Source of the DNA: Actinomadura syzygii
Lineage (GTDB): Bacteria; Actinomycetota; Actinomycetes; Streptosporangiales; Streptosporangiaceae
Reading direction: 5' to 3'
DNA: 64,000 nucleotides
NCBI RefSeq assembly: GCF_008085905.1
Contig: NZ_VSFF01000009.1
Span: 1 to 64,000, forward strand
How positions within the stretch are numbered: position 1 is the stretch's first letter; each line of letters starts with the position of its first letter. This document shows positions 16,177-23,855 of this stretch, in pieces. The notes beneath the pieces are model-generated. The model had not been told where the DNA came from and made no database searches. It saw only the letters and a program-made list of their open reading frames with translations. Both the position numbers and the translations under genes were made by a program.

Positions 16177-17598
16177 GTGGAACAGATCCCTGACACCGTC
16201 CCCGTCGGGCACCGGCTCGACGCGCGCGCCCGCGCGCGGCTCGGCGCCCGCGCCGCCGAGACGGCGCGCCGGCTGGCCGGCGAGGACATCGTGGCCGTCG
16301 CCCTCACCTGGGTGGACGTCAGCGGGATCACGCGCACGAAGACCGTCCCGGTGGAGCGGCTCGAACACGCGGCGACGTGGGGCGTCGGGATGTCCCCGGT
16401 GTTCGACGTGTTCCTGCTGGACGACTCGATCACGTCCGGGCGGCACATCGGCGGCCCGTCCGGCGACCTGCGGCTCCACCCGGACCTGGACCGGCTCGTC
16501 ACGCTGGCGGCGCTGCCCGGCTGGGCGCACGCGCCCGCGCTCCGGTACGCGCAGGACGGGTCCGTCCACCCGCTCGACGCGCGGGCGCTGCTGCGCCGCG
16601 AGACCGAGCGCCTCGCCTCCGCCGGCTGGACGGTCAAGGCCGCCTTCGAGATCGAGTGGGCCGTGTCCAAGGGCGACGGCGACGACTTCACGCCCGCCTG
16701 CCGCGGCCCGGCGTACGGGATGACGCGGGTCACCGAGCTGGCCGGGTACCTGCGCGACCTCCTCGTCGCGCTGAAGGCGACCGGCGTGAAGGTCGTCCAG
16801 CTGCACCCGGAGTACGCGGCCGGGCAGTACGAGGTGTCGGTGGCCGCCGAGGGGCCGGTCGCCGCGGCCGACACCGCCGTCCTCGTGCGCGAGACGATCC
16901 GCGCGGTGTCGATGAGCCACGGGCTCGCCGCCACGTTCTCCCCGAAGGTGGAGGCCGACTCGGTCGGGAACGGCGCGCACGTCCACCTGAGCCTGTGGCG
17001 GGAGGACACGTCCGAGAACGCGATGGCGGGCGGGGACGGCCCGTGCGGGATGGCGGCCGCCGGGGAGGCGTTCGCGGCGGGGATCCTCGCCCGGCTGCCC
17101 GCGCTGCTCGCGGTCGGGGCGCCGTCGGTGGCGAGCTACCTGCGGCTCGTCCCGTCGCACTGGGCGGGCGCGTTCGCGTGCTGGGGGCCGGAGAACCGGG
17201 AGGCGGCGCTGCGGTTCGTCACCGGCGCGGAGGGCGAGCAGGCGGACGCGGCGAACCTGGAGGTCAAGTGCGTGGACGCGGCCGCCAACCCGTACCTGCT
17301 GCTGGCCGCGCTGCTCGCCGCCGGACGCGACGGCATCGGCGCCGAGCTGCGGCTGCCGGAGCCGGTCGGGGTCGATCCGGCCGGACTGTCGGAGGCCGAG
17401 CGCGCGGACCGCGGCATCCGGCCGCTGCCCGCGTCGCTGAAGGAGGCGGTCGCCGCGTTCGAGGCCGACGACGTGCTGCGGGACGCGCTCGGCGAGGCCG
17501 TGACGGACACCGTGTCCGCCGTCCGGCGCGGCGAGATCGACCTGCTGGACGGCGCGACCCCCGAGGAGGTCGCCGCGGTGACGCGGTGGCGGCATTAG
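16177..17598 (+). CDS. Glutamine synthetase family protein (gamma-glutamyl-amide ligase, FluG C-terminal type)
   Basis: A 473-residue glutamine synthetase fold protein. The N-terminal beta-grasp contains VAVALTWVDVSGITRTKTVPVERL, similar to PuuA/GlnA-like ligases. Catalytic-domain signatures are FEIEWAVS (metal-binding Glu), QLHPEYAAGQYEVSVA, NGAHVHLSLW and AANPYLLLAALLAAG. Family members of this divergent group ligate glutamate to amines (polyamines, ethanolamine, isopropylamine) rather than to ammonia. Beginning 111 bp from the divergent amidohydrolase, it completes a split FluG pair. It starts at GTG 16177 with GGGAG at 16164-16168. It lacks the adenylylation loop expected in housekeeping GlnA, so it is probably catabolic. 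Confidence 0.85.
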   Translation: MEQIPDTVPVGHRLDARARARLGARAAETARRLAGEDIVAVALTWVDVSGITRTKTVPVERLEHAATWGVGMSPVFDVFLLDDSITSGRHIGGPSGDLRLHPDLDRLVTLAALPGWAHAPALRYAQDGSVHPLDARALLRRETERLASAGWTVKAAFEIEWAVSKGDGDDFTPACRGPAYGMTRVTELAGYLRDLLVALKATGVKVVQLHPEYAAGQYEVSVAAEGPVAAADTAVLVRETIRAVSMSHGLAATFSPKVEADSVGNGAHVHLSLWREDTSENAMAGGDGPCGMAAAGEAFAAGILARLPALLAVGAPSVASYLRLVPSHWAGAFACWGPENREAALRFVTGAEGEQADAANLEVKCVDAAANPYLLLAALLAAGRDGIGAELRLPEPVGVDPAGLSEAERADRGIRPLPASLKEAVAAFEADDVLRDALGEAVTDTVSAVRRGEIDLLDGATPEEVAAVTRWRH

Positions 17599-17607
17599 CC
17601 GATGGCG

Positions 17608-17811
17608 TTACGACGGGTCCGGCTCGGCCGGACCGGACGAGACGACGGGCCCGGACGAGACGACGGCGTCCGGCGCGAACGGCCGGACGCGGACCTGCAC
17701 CTCGCCGCAGGCGCAGCGGGTGTAGGTCACCACGCCCTCGGACGTCAGGTGCCGCGACAGCACGTCGTACACCTCGGACTCGGGCCAGCCACAGCGTGGG
17801 CATTCGTCCAC
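17608..17811 (-). CDS. Small zinc-ribbon protein
   Basis: A 67-residue protein with CPRCGW near the N-terminus and RCACGEVQVRV about 30 residues on, a two-knuckle zinc ribbon. The segment between (SEVYDVLSRHLTSEGVVTYT) is well formed, while the last 20 residues are a Pro/Ser tail that includes a small repeat (VVSSGP twice). GTG start at 17811. It converges on the glutamine-synthetase-like gene and diverges from the CGNR gene. Such small ribbon proteins are widespread in actinomycetes; the role is unknown. Confidence 0.65.
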   Translation of the reverse strand: MDECPRCGWPESEVYDVLSRHLTSEGVVTYTRCACGEVQVRVRPFAPDAVVSSGPVVSSGPAEPDPS

Positions 17812-17836
17812 CGCGCATCCCCCGGGCAGTGTGTCG

Positions 17837-17867
17837 TGTAATGGTTATATCTAGTACGTCATTTACA
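17837..17867. promoter_or_regulatory. AT-rich divergent promoter region with a TGTAA/TTACA dyad
   Basis: The 84-bp gap between the zinc-ribbon gene and the CGNR gene contains an unusually AT-rich core. TGTAA (17837-17841) and TTACA (17863-17867) form a dyad 21 bp apart around GGTTATATCTAGTACG. It could be an operator for the CGNR protein or another regulator. Exact -10 and -35 elements cannot be fixed. Confidence 0.3.
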
Positions 17868-17895
17868 GCATGTCATGGCATCGGAGGCGGGGGCA

Positions 17896-18429
17896 ATGCG
17901 GATCACCGGATACAAGAGCCACGGGGTCGCCGCCGCGGCCGCGCTGGTCAACGCCGTCACCAGCACCGGCGGGGACGACTCGGCCGACGCGCTGCGCCGC
18001 ATCCTGCGTGACAACGAGTTCTTCTGGCACGAGTTCGAGGACGCCGACGCCGCCGAGTTCCGCGACTGGGGGCGCACCCTGCGCGCGTTCTTCGAGTGCG
18101 CCCGGGTCGAGGACGCGATGACCATGCTGAACCGGCTCATGCTGGAGATCCCCATGCACCCGCACCTCGCCGACCACGAGCCGCACGGGCTGCACATGCA
18201 CTACGCGCCGCCGTCGTCGGCGCTCCCGCACCGGTTCCGCGCGACGACGCTGATGAACCTCGCCGAGCTGATCGTCGAGCACGGCCTCGGCCGGACCGGG
18301 GTGTGCGCGGCGGACGGCTGCGACCGGGTGTACGCCGACACGTCCCGGGCCGGACGGCGCCGCTTCTGCTCCGAGTCCTGCGCGAACCGGACGAACGTCG
18401 CCGCCTTCCGGGCGCGCCGCCGCACCTGA
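17896..18429 (+). CDS. CGNR zinc-finger protein (ABATE-domain regulator)
   Basis: A 177-residue protein. The N-terminal part (RITGYKSHGVAAAAALVNAVTS) is the ABATE stress-response domain, and the last 45 residues form the CGNR zinc finger: GVCAADGCDRVYADTSRAGRRRFCSESCANRTNVAAFRAR, with four cysteines. The family signature is the CxNR string near the C-terminus, here CANR rather than CGNR. Such proteins are presumed DNA-binding regulators. I prefer ATG 17896 because GGAGG sits eight bases upstream (17883-17887); an in-frame ATG at 17875 has no ribosome binding site. The dyad just upstream would suit autoregulation. Confidence 0.85.
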   Translation: MRITGYKSHGVAAAAALVNAVTSTGGDDSADALRRILRDNEFFWHEFEDADAAEFRDWGRTLRAFFECARVEDAMTMLNRLMLEIPMHPHLADHEPHGLHMHYAPPSSALPHRFRATTLMNLAELIVEHGLGRTGVCAADGCDRVYADTSRAGRRRFCSESCANRTNVAAFRARRRT

Positions 18430-18476
18430 TCCACGGCTTTGCCGGGATATTGCCGCCACGGGGGAAGGACACAGGC

Positions 18477-19817
18477 ATGCCGTACATGCCCTTCCTCCGC
18501 GACAGCGCCGACCGTTCCGACCGGCCGGGACGGTCGCCGCTGCGGGTGGCGACGGAGGTGCGGTCCGCCGGGTACCGCATCGCGCGGCTGACGGTCACCG
18601 CCGTCCTCGCGTACGTGCTGGCCCTCGCCGTGCTGCCCGGGGGCGTGCCGCGGCCGCTGCTCGCGCCGCTGACCGCGCTGCTCGTCGTCCAGTTCTCCGT
18701 GTACCAGACGATCAAGGCGGGCATCCTGCGGGTGGCCGCCGTCACCTCGGGCGTGCTGGTCGCCGTCATGGCGGCGAGCACGATCGGGTTCTCCTGGTGG
18801 ACGCTCGGCCTCACCATCCTCGCCGCGCTCGTCATCGGGCACGTGCTGCGCCTCGGCGAGCACGTGCTGGAGGTGCCGATCTCCGCGATGCTGATCTTCG
18901 CGCTGGGCGCGGCGAGCGAGAGCGGCGCGGCCGAGCGCGTCCTGGAGACGCTGCTCGGCGCGGCGACCGGGCTGGCGGCGACGTTGCTCGTGCCGTCGGT
19001 GCGGGTCCGTCCCGCCGAGGAGGCCGTGCAGGACGTCGCCGAACGGCTCCGCGAGCTGATCGCCGAGATCGCGGACGGCCTGCGCGGCGAGCCGCGCGAG
19101 CGGGAGGCGGCGGGCTGGCAGGAGAAGGCCGAGCGGCTGTCCCGGGAGATCGGCCGCACCGACCGGGAGCTCGGCGCGGCGGAGGAGAGCGTCCGGCTGA
19201 ACCCGCGGACGCGGGCGCGGCGGCTCATCGACGCCGGGGTCGCGCTGCGCAACGCGATGGAGACGATGGAGCACTTCACGCTGTCGCTGCGCGGCCTCAC
19301 CCGGTCGCTCGCCGACGACGAGCGGCTCGGCCCGCGCGGCCGGCTGATGACCGACCCGACGCTGCGCGCCGAGCTCGGCGACGCGCTCGCCGGGATCGCC
19401 GCGAGCATCTCGGCCTACGGGCGGCTGGCCCGCGCCGACCTCGCCCGCGACGCCCGCCCGTTCCGCGCCGAGCACGACCTGGAGGTCCGCGTGGACGTGG
19501 CGCGCGAGCGCCGCGCCCGGCTCGCCCGGCGGCTGCACGACCGGGCCGCGTCCGGGGACCTGTGGCCGCTGTACGGCGAGGTGTCCATGGACATCGACCG
19601 GCTCATCGAGAACCTGCGCGTCGAGCACCGGGCCCGCGCCCGCGAGCACTGGCGGCGCAGCCGGGGCGCGACGCGGCACCTGCCCGCGCGTCCGGTCCGC
19701 GCGGTGCAGCGGGCCGGGCACCAGCTGCGGCGGGCCGCCCGGTCGGCCGCCGAGTCCGCCGTGGACGCGGCCGAGCGCCACGCCCGCGAGTCCGGCGACC
19801 CCTACCACCGGCCGTAG
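18477..19817 (+). CDS. FUSC/aromatic acid exporter-like membrane protein
   Basis: A 446-residue inner-membrane protein. Residues about 30-165 contain a compact block of membrane segments (IARLTVTAVLAYVLALAVLP, LLAPLTALLVVQFSVYQTI, VAAVTSGVLVAVMAASTIGF, LTILAALVIGHVLRL, AMLIFALGAA, LLGAATGLAATLLVP), as in the FUSC/ArAE group. Thereafter comes a long charged helical region to the end with coiled-coil character (AEEAVQDVAERLRELIAEIADGL, ARERRARLARRLHDRAA). Homologues are thought to export aromatic acids or act in the envelope, but evidence is thin. The start is ATG 18477 behind GGGGGAAGGA; the frame is open well upstream inside the CGNR gene. It lies 47 bp after the CGNR gene and may be under its control. 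Confidence 0.78.
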   Translation: MPYMPFLRDSADRSDRPGRSPLRVATEVRSAGYRIARLTVTAVLAYVLALAVLPGGVPRPLLAPLTALLVVQFSVYQTIKAGILRVAAVTSGVLVAVMAASTIGFSWWTLGLTILAALVIGHVLRLGEHVLEVPISAMLIFALGAASESGAAERVLETLLGAATGLAATLLVPSVRVRPAEEAVQDVAERLRELIAEIADGLRGEPREREAAGWQEKAERLSREIGRTDRELGAAEESVRLNPRTRARRLIDAGVALRNAMETMEHFTLSLRGLTRSLADDERLGPRGRLMTDPTLRAELGDALAGIAASISAYGRLARADLARDARPFRAEHDLEVRVDVARERRARLARRLHDRAASGDLWPLYGEVSMDIDRLIENLRVEHRARAREHWRRSRGATRHLPARPVRAVQRAGHQLRRAARSAAESAVDAAERHARESGDPYHRP

Positions 19818-19818
19818 C

Positions 19819-19878
19819 CAGGGGCAGCGCAAGAACAGGGGCAGCGTCAGAACAGGGGCAGCGTCAGAACAGGGGCAG
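19819..19878 (+). repeat. 17-bp tandem repeat, three and a half copies
   Basis: Units close to CAGGGGCAGCGTCAGAA begin at 19819, 19836 and 19853, with a truncated copy at 19870 that runs into the terminator. It lies between convergent genes, right after the FUSC stop codon. Confidence 0.85.
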
Positions 19879-19909
19879 AGGCCCGTCCTGGGGGGAAGAC
19901 GGGCCTCTG
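19876..19909. terminator. Bidirectional terminator hairpin
   Basis: CAGAGGCCCGTC (19876-19887) pairs perfectly with GACGGGCCTCTG (19898-19909) around a 10-nt loop. It sits between the convergent FUSC and LVIVD-repeat genes, 17 bp from the stop codon of the latter. Confidence 0.75.
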
Positions 19910-19925
19910 CGGGTGGGGCGGTTGG

Positions 19926-21374
19926 TCAGCGGAAGGTCGGCTCCAGGACGTCCACGCCGCGCGTGTTGTCGGCGACGTAGACGTACCGGCCGTGCCAGTA
20001 CGGCTGCCAGGAAGCGGCGTCCGCGGGCCGGTAGTAGGCGACCTGCCGGGGGTTGGTCGGATCCCGGACGTCCAGGAAGCGGGTGCCCTGCGAGTAGAAC
20101 GACTGGGCGATGATCCCGTCGCGGACGTCGAAGTAGTGCGCCGAGCAGTCGTCGCTCGCCGGGTCGCTGCCCTCCTTGCCCGCGACGCCCCACGTGGCGA
20201 CGGTGTGCAGGCGGAACGGGTCCTGCGGCGTGGACCGCCAGCCCTCACCGCCGTAGGAGCCCTTCAGCGACGCGATGACGAGCAGCCCGTCGTTGGCGCA
20301 GCCGTCGTTGAACGTCTCCTCGGTGACGTACAGCAGCTTGCCGTTGCCCCACCTGCGCGGGTCGGCGGCCTGGTTCCGGGTGCGCCCGGCCGCGCGGTAG
20401 CTGTTGTGCATGAACGTGGAGTTGGTGGTGGCCTCGTCCAGTCCGCCGCCCGCGTACGGGACGGGGTCGTGCGCCGACGCCGTGCGCCACCGCTTCGCCA
20501 GCGGGTCGTAGTGCCGGCCCTCGGTGTAGTAGCCGCGCACGCCGCCGCGTCCGGACGCCCACGCGACGCCCTCGGAGTCGACCTGGATGTCGTGCGTGTA
20601 GTCGGTCTTGCCGTCGTTGCGGCCGGTGTCGATCGGGTCCGCGAACACCTTCGGCTTGGCCGGGTTGCGGACGTCGGTGACCCAGACGGGGCGGCCGCCC
20701 CAGTCGGCGGGCATCCAGTCGGCCTTGGCGGGGCCGCCCGTCCACAGGTACCGGCAGTCGTTGACGCAGGTGGTGGTGTGCCCGGCCGGGACCTTGACGT
20801 AGGTGATCTGCTTGAGGCTCTCCGGCTTGGCCGCGTCCACGACGTAGATGCCGGACTCGCCGGTCCGGGTGTTGCCGCCGAACGCGCGCGGGTCCCGGGA
20901 CAGATAGATGATCTTGCGTTCGGGGTCGAAGTCGGTGTCCTCGGTCTCCCACATGCCCGGCATGTTGAGCTGACCGACCAGCTTCGGGACGCGGGGGTCG
21001 GCGCTGACGTCGTACGCCTTCAGGCCGAACGTCCCGGTCGCGTACATGATCGTCCGCTTGTGCCGGCCGTGCCCGTAGTCGATGAACATCAGCGAGATGG
21101 CGCCCTTGGCGTCGGACACGCCGCCGACCCGCCGGACGCCCTTGATCGCCTCCGACTCGGTGCTCGCCGGGGCCGCCTTGCGGTAGTGCCCGGAGTGCGG
21201 GCCGCCGCTCGTGCCCTCGCCGCCGTCCGCCTGGGGGGACGCCTGCTTGGACTGGGCGTTCTCTGGCTCGGGCGGGCAGGCCCAGGCGGCGCCCGCCATC
21301 AGGGACAGGGACGCCGCGACCGCGCCGCCCCCTTGGAGCAGCCGTCTGGCCGGACCGGATGTGCGGGGGAACAT
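19926..21374 (-). CDS. Secreted LVIVD-repeat protein
   Basis: A 482-residue exported protein. The N-terminus (RTSGPARRLLQGGGAVAASLSLMAGAAWAC) is a signal peptide; a cysteine lies at the probable cleavage site but the preceding residues are not a standard lipobox. The body is a beta-propeller-like repeat protein with motifs such as LKAYDVSADPRVPKLVGQL, IYVVDAAKPESLKQITYV, VWVTDVRNPAKPKVF and FLDVRDPTNPRQVAYY, the LVIVD type of repeat. Such proteins are extracellular with unknown ligand. I chose ATG 21374 because GGAGGG is seven bases upstream; the frame is open further up to 21452. It diverges from the solute-binding protein gene. Confidence 0.8.
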   Translation of the reverse strand: MFPRTSGPARRLLQGGGAVAASLSLMAGAAWACPPEPENAQSKQASPQADGGEGTSGGPHSGHYRKAAPASTESEAIKGVRRVGGVSDAKGAISLMFIDYGHGRHKRTIMYATGTFGLKAYDVSADPRVPKLVGQLNMPGMWETEDTDFDPERKIIYLSRDPRAFGGNTRTGESGIYVVDAAKPESLKQITYVKVPAGHTTTCVNDCRYLWTGGPAKADWMPADWGGRPVWVTDVRNPAKPKVFADPIDTGRNDGKTDYTHDIQVDSEGVAWASGRGGVRGYYTEGRHYDPLAKRWRTASAHDPVPYAGGGLDEATTNSTFMHNSYRAAGRTRNQAADPRRWGNGKLLYVTEETFNDGCANDGLLVIASLKGSYGGEGWRSTPQDPFRLHTVATWGVAGKEGSDPASDDCSAHYFDVRDGIIAQSFYSQGTRFLDVRDPTNPRQVAYYRPADAASWQPYWHGRYVYVADNTRGVDVLEPTFR

Positions 21375-21543
21375 CGCACCCTCCACGGAAAAGGATCTTC
21401 GTGCGCCAGTGTGACCGCGCCGCCGGGACTGATCAACAGGACGCCGGGTCACGAAATGGACTCAGGAGCGTAAGGACTGGTGGGACCTGTCGAGCTGATC
21501 TACTCTCCCCGAAGGTCGACCGCTCGGCTCCCGGGAGAGGCAG

Positions 21544-23070
21544 TTGAAGAGCTCCACGCGCACCGCGGCCCTGGTCACCGGCGCCGTAGTGGTCCTGCTC
21601 GCGCCGGTCGCCGCGTTCCAGGCGTGGAGCGGGGACGCCGACCCGCGCATCTCGGTCGGCGCGCCCGCCCCGGCGACGCTGCTGCCCGGCGACGTCCGCG
21701 ACGACACCGGCCGGATGATCGCGAACGCGGTGTGGACGGGCCTCGTCGGCTACGACCCGGCGACCGGCGCGCCCGTGAACGCCGCCGCCGAGTCCGTCAC
21801 CACGCCGGACCGGAAGGTCTGGACGGTGCGGCTGCGCCCCGGCGCGACGTTCCAGGACGGGACGCCCGTCACGTCCCGCTCGTTCACCGGCGCGTGGACG
21901 GCCGTCCTGCGCGAGGGCTGGGCCGGGTCCCGGCTGTTCACCGACGTCGCGCGCGTCGAGGGCGCGCGCAAGGGAGAGGCGTCGGTGCCCGGCCTGAAGG
22001 TCGAGGACGACCGGACGTTCCGCGTCACGCTCGACAGTCCGCTCGGCGGGTTCCCTGCGCTGCTCGGCGACCCGGCGTTCTTCCCGCTGCCGGAGCGCGT
22101 CCTCGCCTCGCGGGACTGGGCGTCGTACGGGCGCGCCCCGGTCGGCAACGGCCCGTTGCGCGTCACGGCGCGGACGGCGCGGGAGGTCGTCCTCGCGCCG
22201 CGTGCGGGCGGGCGCTCCGTCGTCGTGAAGGCGATGCCGGACGCGGCCGCGCAGTACGCCGCCGCCGAGTCCGGCGACCTGGACGTCGCGACGCAGGTGC
22301 CGTCGCGGCGCCACCAGTCGATGGAGGCCGACTTCGGCGACCGGCACCGCGTCGTCCCCGGGCGCGACGTCGCCTACCTGGCGTTCCCGGAGCGGGTGAC
22401 GCGGCTCGCGTCGCCGACCGTCCGGCACGCGCTGTCGATGGCGATCGACCGGGCCGCCGTGACGGACGGGCCGCTCGGCCGCCAGTACTCCCCCGCCGAC
22501 GCGCTCGTCGCGCCGGGCATCCGTCCCGGGCACCGCGACGGGCAGTGCCGGGTCTGCGTCCACGACTCGAAGGCCGCCGTGTCCGCGCTCGCCGACGCGG
22601 GCGGGCTGACCGGGCCGCTGAACCTCTGGTACGAGGCGGGCCGGGGCGACGACGCGTGGGTGAGGGCGGTCGCGGACCAGCTCCGCGCCGAGCTCAAACT
22701 CGACGCGCGCCCGCATCCCGTCCCCGACCTGCGCGAGGCTCTGGACGACGGGCGGGTGGACGGGCCGTTCGCCGTCCACACCACCGCCGCCTACCCGGCT
22801 CCCGTCGCCGCGCTGGCCCCGCTGCTGGACGCCGGGACGGGCTTCGACGACGACTACACCGCCGATCTCGTCCGCGACGCGGAGCGGGCCGCCGTCCCCG
22901 CGGACGGCGTGATCTCCGCGCGGCTCGCGGAGAGCGCGATGCTGCGCGACCTGCCCGCGGTGCCGCTGTGGTCGCGGCACGACCACCTGGTGTGGGGCGA
23001 GCGCGTCCGCGGCGTCACCGCCGACGCGTTCACCGGCCTCCGCCTCGCCGCCCTCCGCGTCAAGGACTGA
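21544..23070 (+). CDS. Extracellular solute-binding protein family 5 (peptide-type)
   Basis: A 508-residue family-5 substrate-binding protein. Family features seen: IANAVWTGLVGYDPATGAPV, the WTVRLRPGATFQDGTPVTSRSFTGAW signature, LDSPLGGFPALLGDPAFFPLPE, VRHALSMAIDRAAVTDGPLGRQYSPADALVAPG and a C-terminal AVPLWSRHDHLVW. They bind oligopeptides or similar ligands outside the membrane. The N-terminus has one hydrophobic segment (ALVTGAVVVLLAPVAAFQAW) but no lipobox cysteine, so it may stay anchored by this helix. No permease or ATPase gene is nearby, which makes it an orphan. TTG start at 21544 with GGGAGAGG upstream. Its end overlaps the convergent deacetylase by 11 bp. Confidence 0.82.
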   Translation: MKSSTRTAALVTGAVVVLLAPVAAFQAWSGDADPRISVGAPAPATLLPGDVRDDTGRMIANAVWTGLVGYDPATGAPVNAAAESVTTPDRKVWTVRLRPGATFQDGTPVTSRSFTGAWTAVLREGWAGSRLFTDVARVEGARKGEASVPGLKVEDDRTFRVTLDSPLGGFPALLGDPAFFPLPERVLASRDWASYGRAPVGNGPLRVTARTAREVVLAPRAGGRSVVVKAMPDAAAQYAAAESGDLDVATQVPSRRHQSMEADFGDRHRVVPGRDVAYLAFPERVTRLASPTVRHALSMAIDRAAVTDGPLGRQYSPADALVAPGIRPGHRDGQCRVCVHDSKAAVSALADAGGLTGPLNLWYEAGRGDDAWVRAVADQLRAELKLDARPHPVPDLREALDDGRVDGPFAVHTTAAYPAPVAALAPLLDAGTGFDDDYTADLVRDAERAAVPADGVISARLAESAMLRDLPAVPLWSRHDHLVWGERVRGVTADAFTGLRLAALRVKD

Positions 23071-23791
23071 CCGGCGGCTCCGGGGGGCCGGGCCGTCCGG
23101 TCCTCGGCGAGAGCATGACGGCGCACATGCCGCGGCTCCTGAGGTTCGCGGCGATCCCCGGAACGGCCTCGATCGTCGCCGGATAGCCGTCGTGCATGAG
23201 CACGGTCTGGCCGTCCTTGAGCGTGCTCGCCCGCTCGACGATCTGCTCGGCGGTCGCTCCGTTCCAGTCCTGCGTGTCGACGTCCCAGATGACCTCGGTG
23301 AGGCCGAGCTGCTTCTCGACCGCCTTCAACGTCTCGTTGGTCTCGCCGTACGGGGGCCGGAAGAGTTTCGGCGCCCTCCCGGTGATCTGCTTGACGGCGT
23401 CCTGTGTGCGTTGCAGTTCCGACAGCATTTGGTCCTGCGTCATCTGGGTCAGGTGCGGATGCGTCCAACTGTGGTTGCCGATCCACATTCCGGCATTCCT
23501 CTCCGCCGTGACCAGCGCCGGATTGTTCTGCGCGTTCTGCCCGATGTTGAACAGCGTCGCCTGGAGGCGGTTCTTCCGCAGCGCCGACAGCAGGGTCGCG
23601 GTGAACCCCGTCGTGGGCCCGTCGTCGTAGGTCAGGCCCACGTACCCCTGGCAGTCACGGGCGCCGGAGGCGGCGGAGGCGGACGGGGAGGCGGGGGCGG
23701 CGGCGAACCCGGTCGTGCCGGACGCGGCGAGGACGGTCCCGAGCGCGGCGGCGGCCAGCCGGACCCGGCGGGAGGGAGCTTCAATGATCAT
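23060..23791 (-). CDS. Secreted polysaccharide deacetylase (CE4)
   Basis: A 243-residue exported NodB-fold deacetylase. The signal peptide is VRLAAAALGTVLAASGTTGFAAAP. All five CE4 motifs are present: TYDDGPT (catalytic base and metal Asp), NHSWTHPHL (metal histidines), RPPYGETN, DVDTQDWNG and TVLMHDGYP. It removes acetyl groups from peptidoglycan or chitin-like glycans outside the cell. I prefer ATG 23791 over ATG 23800: a promoter (TTGACA and CAGAAT) places the transcript start at about 23791, and 23800 would lie inside the -10 element. It overlaps the end of the solute-binding protein gene tail to tail by 11 bp. Confidence 0.9.
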   Translation of the reverse strand: MIIEAPSRRVRLAAAALGTVLAASGTTGFAAAPASPSASAASGARDCQGYVGLTYDDGPTTGFTATLLSALRKNRLQATLFNIGQNAQNNPALVTAERNAGMWIGNHSWTHPHLTQMTQDQMLSELQRTQDAVKQITGRAPKLFRPPYGETNETLKAVEKQLGLTEVIWDVDTQDWNGATAEQIVERASTLKDGQTVLMHDGYPATIEAVPGIAANLRSRGMCAVMLSPRTGRPGPPEPPVSP

Positions 23792-23798
23792 TCTCCCC

Positions 23799-23826
23799 AT
23801 TCTGAAAATGATCGATGAACTGTCAA
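23799..23826 (-). promoter_or_regulatory. Sigma70-type promoter of the deacetylase gene
   Basis: On the minus strand TTGACA (23826-23821), a 16-bp spacer and CAGAAT (23804-23799) make a near-consensus promoter. The predicted start point, seven bases on, coincides with the ATG at 23791, so the mRNA is probably leaderless. The 16-bp spacer contains ATCGATCATT. Confidence 0.65.
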
Positions 23827-23855
23827 TACCGCGAATTCGACTTTCGCGCCGAACG

